Virus record (IMG/VR): IMGVR_UViG_3300008450_000098 | Coordinates: 1-41,882 of that record | Length of the DNA: 41,882 bases | Direction: 5' to 3' (one strand) | Source: a virus | Part shown: in pieces, positions 36,001 to 41,882 of the stretch | Layout of the letters: each line of letters begins with the position of its first letter | Numbering within the stretch: the stretch's first letter is position 1 | Translations under genes and position numbers: made by a program | The notes under the pieces: model-generated | Seen by the model: the letters and a program-made list of their open reading frames with translations, nothing else | The model's database searches: none | What the model was told of the DNA's origin: nothing

Positions 36001-37241
36001 ATGGATACCTAGATGTTTATGTTAACGGTATTAAATACAAGTATGGTGAAGACTACACAGCATCTAATGGTTCAGGTATATCAATACTCTCTGCTCCTTT
36101 TGCTGGTGATAATATTGAATTAGTGTCTTATCGTAACAGCGCTAACTTATCATCATATGTGTCTATATCCGGTGACACAATGACAGGAGCTTTGGTTGTC
36201 CCTGTTATAACATCGTCTGGTAATGTTAGTGGTGTGAATGGATACTTCACGATAGTAAACGCAGCAAGCCATACAATTGGATCTACTTTAATTGCTAATA
36301 CAACCGGTGTATATCATACCGGTACGGTTAACGCAGCAAGTTACACAATTGGATCTACTTTAATTGCCAATGCAGATGGTGTATATCATACCGGTACGGT
36401 CAATGCAGCTAGTTTAACATTAGGATCAAGTTTAATTGCTAATACCTCTGGTATATACCATACCGGTCTAGTAAATGCAGCTAGTATGACAATAGCATCA
36501 GGTTCATTCTCTGCACATTCAACAGGTGTTGTTATTACTAACCCATTGACTGCAAACGGATCAACCGGAACAACTGGACAAGTTCTTGCTTCAAACGGAA
36601 TTAACGGATCTCCATATTGGGTCAACGCAGGAACCCAAGTGCCAAATGCAAATACAGAGGTAAGTTCGCTTGGGGTTGGTACTCCTGCATCCGGTAACAC
36701 GGGTGAGATAAGATCAACTTTAATACAAACAAGCTCGCTTGGGGTTGGTACTGCTCCATCCGGGAACACAGGTGAGATAAGATCGACTTTATTACAAACA
36801 AGTTCACTTGGTGTTGGTACTGCTCCATCCGGTACAGCAGGAGAGATAAGAGCAACTGATGCAATAACAGCATATTATTCTGATAGAAGACTCAAAGAGA
36901 ATATCAAGCCAATTGAGAATGCTGTAGAAAAAGTTAAGCAGATATCTGGGGTAACTTTTAATTCTAATGAAGTAGCAGAACAGTACGGATATAAAAATAA
37001 AAACACCCAAGTAGGGGTGATTGCTCAGGAACTTGAACTTGTGTTGCCTCAGGTTGTTACAGCTGCTCCGTTTGATATTGGACAAAAAGAAGACGGTACT
37101 GAATATTCATTGAGTGGTGAGAATTATAAGACAGTGTACTATGAAAAGATTGTTCCGTTACTTATTGAAGCAATAAAAGAACAGCAGGTAAAAATAGAAC
37201 AATTAGAATCACTTGTTGGTCAACTATCAAAGAGAACATAA
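33009..37241 (+). CDS. Largest tail fibre, with tandem repeats, YLDVYVNGI domains and S74 chaperone (subtype A)
   Basis: A 1410-residue fibre. I chose ATG 33009 (MANKLQIKRTTVSGRTPNTT), because GAGGGGC lies before it and the N-terminus then matches the Mtd_N-like form LQIKRT...FIDTGELALN. The longer frame from TTG 32997 would translate this ribosome binding site. Order: attachment domain; GTSGQVLTSNG collar; three exact 162-base tandem repeats (34149-34634; residues about 381-542); three 74-75-residue domains with YLDVYVNGI (35493-36160; residues about 829-1050); four YHTG units; 23-residue SSLGVGT repeats (36663-36857); and S74 with YYSDRRLKEN (candidate Ser1291/Lys1296) and a C-terminal helix. 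Confidence 0.88.
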   Translation: MANKLQIKRTTVSGRTPNTTNSGNTHFIDTGELALNLTDGKMFSSNGSVYFEVGANLQNLSITSNATFGSSGKIVANGSFGTSGQVLTSNGTTMYWSTASGGGGTGTVTQVDTGNGLSGGPITTTGTISVVANDGIVANSTGLFANAGTGVVVNATGIHVNSSYIGTLAANSSTYVGGNTALDLRNYSDTQAGTAYSNATAFAANATNISSGTLDASRLPASAVQNTDSRTLSGNLVISGTSFTPSSNTVLLGNATQRWVLSANTGDFTGTISHTLTGTATTGGAQIYLNGATLNRIDFNTNGVAAPSYTTRSSGTKIALYPALGASSVDYALGIDAGALWTSIPGNDAGQFFKWYGGDTQVGSLSGTGMMNITGSSNAVSHTVGSNFIANSTAIVGTGYANISTSVNSALLTVGTSFIANTTGAYHTGTVNAASHSVGSNFIANSTAIIGTGYANISTSVNSALLTVGTSFIANTIGAYHTGLVNAASHTVGSNFIANSTAIVGTGYANISTSVNSALLTVGTDFVANTTGVYHTGTVNAASFTTTNFIANTSGSYPLSNTAGTDLGAATQRWVVIANTINASGLITGSAGANITGTANLVDVNISGNLTVSGTTTYINTTTLNVGDNIVSLNADLDALVAPTENAGLEVNRGSAANVSFLWNETSDSWTAGNTDITGYANATVSVNSALLTVGTSFIANTTGAYHTGTVNAASFTTTNFIANTTGSYPLSNTAGTALGSSTQRWVVSANTGDFTGTVTGTVANMSTSVNSALLTVGTAFIANATALVITTPLTANGSTGTAGQVLTSNGSTGAPYWAAGGGGGAVGRTVTSYTGNGSTTSYAVSYVAGYLDVYLNGIRLILGTDFTAITGTNIVFTTAPSNGDNIDLVAYDQVDIAPVNARTVTNYTADGSTSTYSVTYEVGYLDVYVNGIRLSSGVDFTATNGVSVVFSTNPLSGDYIELVSLTVAPLSTNGTIRTVTYYTGDGSTTDYGINYNNGYLDVYVNGIKYKYGEDYTASNGSGISILSAPFAGDNIELVSYRNSANLSSYVSISGDTMTGALVVPVITSSGNVSGVNGYFTIVNAASHTIGSTLIANTTGVYHTGTVNAASYTIGSTLIANADGVYHTGTVNAASLTLGSSLIANTSGIYHTGLVNAASMTIASGSFSAHSTGVVITNPLTANGSTGTTGQVLASNGINGSPYWVNAGTQVPNANTEVSSLGVGTPASGNTGEIRSTLIQTSSLGVGTAPSGNTGEIRSTLLQTSSLGVGTAPSGTAGEIRATDAITAYYSDRRLKENIKPIENAVEKVKQISGVTFNSNEVAEQYGYKNKNTQVGVIAQELELVLPQVVTAAPFDIGQKEDGTEYSLSGENYKTVYYEKIVPLLIEAIKEQQVKIEQLESLVGQLSKRT
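34149..34634 (+). repeat. Three tandem 162-bp (54-residue) fibre repeats
   Basis: Units begin at 34149, 34311 and 34473, each exactly 162 bases. The unit reads SHTVGSNFIANSTAIVGTGY, then ANISTSVNSALLTVGTSFIA and NTTGAYHTGTVNAA, with one to five residue changes per copy. DNA copies differ more, mainly at third codon positions, so the repeats are old or kept by selection on protein. A shaft extension role is likely. Confidence 0.9.
35493..36160 (+). repeat. Three tandem YLDVYVNGI beta domains
   Basis: Copies begin at 35493, 35715 and 35940 (222 and 225 base spacing). Each has RTVTxYTxxGSTxxYxV, GYLDVYxNGIxL, a G-x-D-(F/Y)-T-A turn and a closing GDxIELVS. This repeat is common in marine phage fibres as a stacking knob or shaft domain (family knowledge). 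Confidence 0.88.
36663..36857 (+). repeat. 69-bp tandem repeats before the S74 domain
   Basis: Two full copies (36663-36731, 36732-36800) and a partial third (from 36801) encode SSLGVGTxxSGxTGEIRSTL plus (I/L)QT. The last copy runs into ATDAITAYYSD, the S74 cleavage region. A single related copy precedes S74 in the 789-residue fibre. The DNA here is more alike than in other repeats, suggesting a recent duplication. Confidence 0.85.
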
Positions 37242-37868
37242 ATGGGAAAAGCTCTAGAATTAACACAACTACCATCGTTTCTTGCTGTAAACACAACTAC
37301 GATTGCTGTTACTAGTCCGTTGATTGCTAACGGAACATCCGGAACTACTGGCCAGGTATTATCATCCAATGGAACTACTGGGTCACCATACTGGGTTACG
37401 TTTACTGGTGGTGCGTCTGCTGAAGATGACACAACAACAAACGGAACAAGATATCTATTATTTGCAAATCAAACCTCAGGGTCAGTAAATACGGCATATG
37501 TTTCCACTACAAAGCTGACATATAACCCATCATCAGGAACACTAACATCAACAGTAGTTACTGCTTCGTCAGATCAGAATTTGAAAACTAACATTGAAAC
37601 AATACAAAATCCTAATTTTATTTTAAATAGTTTACGTGGTGTGTCTTTTAATAGGATTGATAGTGGGTTGAAGGATTACGGGGTGATTGCGCAAGAAATT
37701 GAACAGGTACTTCCTGACATTGTTCACAAAGACACTGAGGGATATAAGTCAGTCTCTTACAATAGTTTAATTGGATTTTTGATTGAAAATGCTAAGCAAC
37801 AGCAAGTAAAAATTGATCAATTAGAAAAAACCATAAATAAAATATTAAAAGACAGTAATAACGAATGA
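37242..37868 (+). CDS. Short S74-chaperone protein, subtype B
   Basis: A 208-residue protein, mostly a chaperone domain with a short fibre tip. N-terminus MGKALELTQLPSFLAVNTTT, then the collar GTTGQVLSSNGTTGSPYWV, then a segment (DDTTTNGTRYLLFANQTSG) closely matching the 737-residue fibre. The S74 region reads SSDQNLKTNIETI (candidate Ser110/Lys115; Arg of SDxRLK replaced by Asn) and SLRGVSFNRIDSGLKDYGVI. It may be a very short fibre tip or a tip cassette moved here from a longer fibre. It begins on the base after the preceding stop. Confidence 0.82.
   Translation: MGKALELTQLPSFLAVNTTTIAVTSPLIANGTSGTTGQVLSSNGTTGSPYWVTFTGGASAEDDTTTNGTRYLLFANQTSGSVNTAYVSTTKLTYNPSSGTLTSTVVTASSDQNLKTNIETIQNPNFILNSLRGVSFNRIDSGLKDYGVIAQEIEQVLPDIVHKDTEGYKSVSYNSLIGFLIENAKQQQVKIDQLEKTINKILKDSNNE
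37832..37839 (+). promoter_or_regulatory. Candidate T4-type late promoter
   Basis: CATAAATA, one mismatch to TATAAATA, lies 26-33 bases before the ATG at 37865, the same spacing as the candidate at 30430. It overlaps the lysine-rich end of the previous gene, so chance is possible. Confidence 0.3.
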
Positions 37869-38545
37869 CAACAAGATCATCAGAAATATCAAAGTTTCCA
37901 TCATTTGTTGATGTGAGTGCTAAAGGCGCCCCTGTCGAATATGATTCTTTGGTTTCAAAGTTTAACGGAATCACAAAAGATTTCGTTCTAAAAGCTAACG
38001 GAGTTGCTTCTGGCGTATATTCAGATCAACAGTTGGTAGTTACTTCTGGTGGATCAATTTTAGACAATGTTGATTATACAAAGACAGATTACTTTAACTC
38101 TCCTGTCTTTTTCAATGATTTTACTTTTGGATATAGATTAGATAGATCTGCTTTGGTAGTAAATGTTGTAAGCACATCAATATCAAGAGATTCTGAAGTG
38201 TATCAGTTAGATTCTAATAACTGTGTGGTATTCACAGCGACATTAGTTGAGAGTAGTGCAACATCGATAACATTAACAAACGTGAGAACTGATGGTAGTG
38301 TGATAGCAACTAACACATCACCAGTAATAGCTGGTAGTATCATTAGTAGAAAAAGTGGATCAGCACTAGTTGCTGATCTCTCAGTATCCTATGTGTCTGT
38401 AATTAACTTTGCTAACCCGCCAACTAAATACAACACAAACCTTAAGATTAAACGGATAAGCACATCAGACGTAAGCCCTACTACAGAAAGAGTGTTTAGT
38501 AGCGTAATCCCATTTAGCCCGACAAACATTATGTTATCAGAATAA
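37865..38545 (+). CDS. Unknown fibre-associated virion protein
   Basis: A 226-residue protein with no recognised domain. The N-terminus (TTRSSEISKFPSFVDVSAKG, APVEYDSLVSKFNGITKDFV) is partly helical; the rest is mostly beta. Motifs seen are GVYSDQQLVVTSGGSILDNV, DYTKTDYFNSPVFFNDF and VINFANPPTKYNTNLKIKRI. The N-terminal SKFPSF echoes LTQLPSF of the preceding protein. It overlaps the preceding stop by 4 bases (ATGA). Position suggests a connector or adhesin between the fibres and the large protein that follows. Confidence 0.65.
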   Translation: MTTRSSEISKFPSFVDVSAKGAPVEYDSLVSKFNGITKDFVLKANGVASGVYSDQQLVVTSGGSILDNVDYTKTDYFNSPVFFNDFTFGYRLDRSALVVNVVSTSISRDSEVYQLDSNNCVVFTATLVESSATSITLTNVRTDGSVIATNTSPVIAGSIISRKSGSALVADLSVSYVSVINFANPPTKYNTNLKIKRISTSDVSPTTERVFSSVIPFSPTNIMLSE

Positions 38546-38560
38546 CGGAGAAATAAAAAC

Positions 38561-41500
38561 ATGGCAAGAAGAGTAATTCCAGACTTTGTATACACTTTCA
38601 ACACAGTAGCTCAGACAATTGCTGTTCGTGGTTATTATCCTCTAGAAAAACTAGCACTGATAACTAACGTAACAGACAACTTGGTAATGTATAATTTTGC
38701 AGATTCTACATTTGCCGGCACGACTGCTGTATTCAATAGTAATACTAATACAACAACTATTACATTGAACTACAACACATCTTCAATGAGTAACACCGAT
38801 GTAATTCAGGTACTTGTTGATGAAATAGATACATCATTCACACCATCTGAAGAGTTGACTGATCCGGTTAACAAAATGCGTGTTAGTTTACCACAGGCAT
38901 TGATTGATACTGACTTTGAATACAGTACTCAATCGACAAAGTGGGAAACAGTTCCTATGATTAACTATCAACCATTTGGTTATGTTAATAACGCGCAGAC
39001 ACTAACACTGACAACGTTGACTGCTGCTGCAAACTGCAGTAGAACCATAATTCTTACACCAAATAACAGTCTGGTACAGGGTCAGCCTGTTTTCCTATAT
39101 GATACTGCATGGCACGGTTCTGATGGTACATTCCATGTAGTTGTTGCCAACTCAACAGCTGTTACTTTGAATGCTAAGTATCCATTTCCAAATACAACAT
39201 CAAATAACCTGTTAAGTACATCAACAGTTGGATACGGTGGCCAACAATATATTGGTGCTAACGTTGCTCACTCAATGGCTGTGTTTAGTTCAAAAATGGT
39301 TAACGTCTCAACAACACAAGCTCACGGACTTTCTATTGGTAATGAAGTTGCTGTTATTAACTCCGTTGCTTCAGCTTCTTTTAGTAACACACACGTTGTG
39401 GTATCTGTTGCCAATAGTACAATGTTTAGTATTATCCCTACAACTGCTCCGGGTACAATTTCATCACAACAACTTACATACCTGCCTTCTGGTGGTGTTG
39501 CACATAGAGCGTTTGACGGTGGTGTCAAGTTCAGTACCTTCAGCCAGAGTCACGGACAACAGCTAATAAGACAAACAAGAAGATATTTCAGATACCAGTC
39601 TGGTAAGGGTATTCAAATTAGTACCGGTACTATTTTAGAACCAGAATTATCAATAGATAGTTTGACTTCGTCAGGTACAACAGTTACAGTTATAACCAAA
39701 GAACTTCATAACATTAATCCTGGGGCAGAAATAATAATAGGTGGTGCAAATGAAACATCTTACAACGGAACATTCACAGTTGTTGATGTTATAACTCCCT
39801 ATAGATTTACTTACACTGCTTTGTCAACACCTTCAGACGCATCAGCATCTGGTGATTATAGACTGACTGTTTCTTCGTGGCACGGTGCAGGATCTCGTAT
39901 TGGTTTATTTGATGATCAGAACGGGATCTTTTTTGAATATGACGGTCAGCAGCTGTATGCAGTTGTTAGACAGAGTATCTTCCAGTTATCTGGAGCGGTC
40001 ACACTCACCAATAACTCGGCAACTGTTTCAAGTGCTACTCTTATAAACGGAGCAACAACAAGGTTTGCCCGTCAGCTAGTACCTGGAGATACAGTCATTA
40101 TTAGAGGTCAGCCTTATAAAGTGAATACAATTGCTTCTGACACATCAATGACAATCAACCCACCATATAAAGGACCTACAATATCAGCTCCTTCATATGC
40201 AACAGTAACTAAAACCATAGACACTAGAATTCCTCAATCTCAGTGGAATCTCGATCCATGTGACGGTAGTGGAAAAAGTGGATATAACCTCGATCTAGGT
40301 AAGATGCAAATGTTTTACATGGATTACTCTTGGTACGGTGCTGGTTTCATTAGATGGGGATTCAGAGGACCTGATGGTAATGTTATCTATTGTCACAAGA
40401 CTGTCAATAACAATAGGAACTACGAAGCATACATGCGTTCTGGTAACTTACCAGCAAGATATGAAACACATACTCATGCAAAGTATACAGAATTGACTGC
40501 TACACTTGATTCAAGTAACACTGTGTCTATGGCTGTAGCAAATGCAACTTACTGGCCAAATTCAGGTATTGCGTGGGTTCGTAATGATACACAAAGTGAG
40601 TTTATTAAGTATGCATCAAGATCTAATACATCATTGATCGGTTTAACAAGAGCTGGACAGGGTAATCTTGTAGCTACAATCACAACAACTGCTGGTTCTT
40701 CTACACTAACAATGACTGATACGACTGGTATTCGTGAGGGGATGTACATTCAATCTAATAATGCATCTGGGCTTTGGATTGTACCGCCAGACTCATATGT
40801 CGTTAGTGTTACAACTAACGCGTCTATCAAGTCTAGCAAGGCAGCATTGATATCAACAGCAGCAAACGTTGCTGCTATAGTTTCTCCTGGTGCTACTGCA
40901 GCGCAGACTTTCTCATTCTCTACAACAACACCAGTTCAGGTCCAACTCCATGCACCTGCATTTGCACCTACAATCAGTCACTGGGGTAGTAGTGTGATTA
41001 TGGATGGTAGATATGATGATGATAAGTCATTCATATTCACACAGGGTATGACATCTGCTCTATCTGTTGCAGGTGCAGCAACCAATGTGTTGCAAAGCTT
41101 TAGAGTATCTCCAAGTGTACATAACGGTATTCCTGGTGCTCAGGGTACAAGAGAACTTATTAATAGAATGCAAATGGTATTAAGACAGTTGGATTTGTTA
41201 TCAGCTGGCCAGTTCCTTGTAACATTGGTTCTCAATGGAAGTATTAACGCTGGTGCATCAACAGCTGCTCAAGCATGGCTCAACGTTGGTGGTTCAAGCT
41301 TAAGTCAATACATCAATCACACCGCTGCGACAACAATTACTGGTGGAGAGGTTATCTACGGCTTCTTTACAAACAGCTCGGGTGGTACAACCAACCTTAC
41401 AACAACAAGTCAGGAATTGCCTTTGGTTAGAGATCTAGCTAATGCTGTTCTTGGTGGATATTCTGGCCAGAATTCCATTTACGGAAGTTCAAACTCTACA

Positions 41501-41635
41501 ATTACACCTATCACCGGTGCAGCTGCAGTTTATCCAGATGGACCAGACGTTGTAAGTGTTGTTGTTAGAAACTTGACCCCGTCAACAGCTTTCAACATTT
41601 TTAGCCGTATGTCTTGGACAGAAGCTCAAGCGTAA
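38561..41635 (+). CDS. Large virion structural protein, marine T4-like type
   Basis: A 1024-residue protein. I recognise the pattern from marine T4-like phages but know no function. It starts RRVIPDFVYTFNTVAQTIAV then RGYYPLEKLALITNVTDNLV, with RVSLPQALIDTDFEYSTQST following. A conserved block at about residues 555-640 reads DLGKMQMFYMDYSWYGAGFI then RWGFRGPDGNVIYCHK and EAYMRSGNLPARYE. Beta modules such as HGLSIGNEVAV and HNINPGAEIIIGG occur between, and one GTxxF-type module at about 39995-40190. The C-terminus ends NIFSRMSWTEAQA. CGGAGA lies before the ATG. It is probably a baseplate-attached or collar protein. Confidence 0.72.
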   Translation: MARRVIPDFVYTFNTVAQTIAVRGYYPLEKLALITNVTDNLVMYNFADSTFAGTTAVFNSNTNTTTITLNYNTSSMSNTDVIQVLVDEIDTSFTPSEELTDPVNKMRVSLPQALIDTDFEYSTQSTKWETVPMINYQPFGYVNNAQTLTLTTLTAAANCSRTIILTPNNSLVQGQPVFLYDTAWHGSDGTFHVVVANSTAVTLNAKYPFPNTTSNNLLSTSTVGYGGQQYIGANVAHSMAVFSSKMVNVSTTQAHGLSIGNEVAVINSVASASFSNTHVVVSVANSTMFSIIPTTAPGTISSQQLTYLPSGGVAHRAFDGGVKFSTFSQSHGQQLIRQTRRYFRYQSGKGIQISTGTILEPELSIDSLTSSGTTVTVITKELHNINPGAEIIIGGANETSYNGTFTVVDVITPYRFTYTALSTPSDASASGDYRLTVSSWHGAGSRIGLFDDQNGIFFEYDGQQLYAVVRQSIFQLSGAVTLTNNSATVSSATLINGATTRFARQLVPGDTVIIRGQPYKVNTIASDTSMTINPPYKGPTISAPSYATVTKTIDTRIPQSQWNLDPCDGSGKSGYNLDLGKMQMFYMDYSWYGAGFIRWGFRGPDGNVIYCHKTVNNNRNYEAYMRSGNLPARYETHTHAKYTELTATLDSSNTVSMAVANATYWPNSGIAWVRNDTQSEFIKYASRSNTSLIGLTRAGQGNLVATITTTAGSSTLTMTDTTGIREGMYIQSNNASGLWIVPPDSYVVSVTTNASIKSSKAALISTAANVAAIVSPGATAAQTFSFSTTTPVQVQLHAPAFAPTISHWGSSVIMDGRYDDDKSFIFTQGMTSALSVAGAATNVLQSFRVSPSVHNGIPGAQGTRELINRMQMVLRQLDLLSAGQFLVTLVLNGSINAGASTAAQAWLNVGGSSLSQYINHTAATTITGGEVIYGFFTNSSGGTTNLTTTSQELPLVRDLANAVLGGYSGQNSIYGSSNSTITPITGAAAVYPDGPDVVSVVVRNLTPSTAFNIFSRMSWTEAQA

Positions 41636-41636
41636 T

Positions 41637-41882
41637 ATGGGTGTTTTTAATAAGCTAGTTCTTGATCAGGATGGTCTACTTGTCGGTAAACGGCAAATAG
41701 ACACATCCCAAGATGGTGTTTACTTTTCCGGAAACGGAATGTTTGGATCTGATCTTGTAGTGACTGGTAATGTTGTTGTTGGGGGTACTATATCTTCAAC
41801 AGCCAATAATATTACACATACACCGGGTATGGTAATTCAAACTAAGTATACCAGAACTGATGAACGCACTACATATTCTTCA
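41637..41882 (+). CDS. Start of a further fibre/structural gene (3' end cut by window)
   Basis: The frame is open from ATG 41637 to the window end (82 residues seen). It starts one base after the stop of the preceding gene: MGVFNKLVLDQDGLLVGKRQ, then FSGNGMFGSDLVVTGNVVVG and GTISSTANNITHTPGMVIQT with RTDERTTYSS at the edge. The NVVVGGTISSTA part is a fibre-type beta pattern. The MVIQTKYTRTDERTTY part resembles the start of a C-terminal domain seen in marine phage structural proteins, so the full protein may be short. Confidence 0.7.
   Translation, partial: MGVFNKLVLDQDGLLVGKRQIDTSQDGVYFSGNGMFGSDLVVTGNVVVGGTISSTANNITHTPGMVIQTKYTRTDERTTYSS

Noticed and set aside
34149-36857. CRISPR-like or diversity-generating-retroelement repeat
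   Set aside because: The repeats are in-frame protein repeats without unique spacers of constant size. No reverse transcriptase, template repeat or adenine-biased variable region is seen in the window.
1-41882. tRNA genes, integrase, insertion sequences or attachment sites
   Set aside because: None could be supported by eye. The window is almost completely filled with structural genes, and no gap between genes exceeds about 40 bases once the -1 frame of gp26 is counted.

Overview
The window is part of the genome of a T4-like myovirus (contractile-tailed phage). Many predicted proteins align by eye with T4 baseplate proteins. Gene content and arrangement resemble marine T4-like phages (cyanophages and phages of SAR11-type bacteria): a zinc-less gp32, a hub protein gp5 without lysozyme, and a long run of Asn/Ser/Thr-rich fibre genes. 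The DNA is visibly AT-rich. The host cannot be determined from this window, and no host metabolic genes, tRNAs or integrase are present.

Layout. (1) 2-904, plus strand: gp32 single-stranded DNA-binding protein, cut at its first few residues by the window edge. It converges on the minus-strand tail genes at a bidirectional terminator (about 905-934). (2) 6208 down to 932, minus strand: a tightly packed operon of gp4 (head completion), a probable gp2-like protein, gp54 (tail-tube initiator), gp26, and a large tape-measure/hub protein carrying a muramidase-like domain. At the end of gp26 there is a complete signature of a programmed -1 ribosomal frameshift, of the kind known from lambda G/GT. 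(3) 6218 to 17606, plus strand: the baseplate assembly line gp48, gp53, gp27-like, gp5, PAAR tip, gp25, gp6, gp7-like and gp8. Genes mostly overlap by 1-4 bases. (4) 17618-24535: one 2305-residue virion protein with an N-terminal DUF4815-like region and an embedded Hint (intein-like) autoprocessing domain. (5) 24540-41882: an array of fibre and fibre-associated genes. Four end in Peptidase_S74-type intramolecular chaperone domains of two alternating subtypes. There are also two small coiled-coil proteins, short beta domains, a 1024-residue virion protein and a fibre gene cut by the window end.

How it fits together. The minus operon supplies the hub, tape measure, tube initiator and head completion. 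The plus operon supplies the wedge, spike and cap, followed by the fibres attached to the baseplate. The two operons diverge from start codons only 9 bp apart (6208/6218). The cell-wall-cutting activity that T4 carries in gp5 appears here to be in the tape-measure-like protein.

Most notable points: the gp26 frameshift cassette (slippery T TTT TTT, 7-nt spacer, 9-bp stem, overlapping 60-codon frame), the Hint domain directly in front of a DPLAQTF motif with a non-nucleophilic +1 residue, the moved muramidase, and the family of repeat modules shared among the baseplate and fibre genes.
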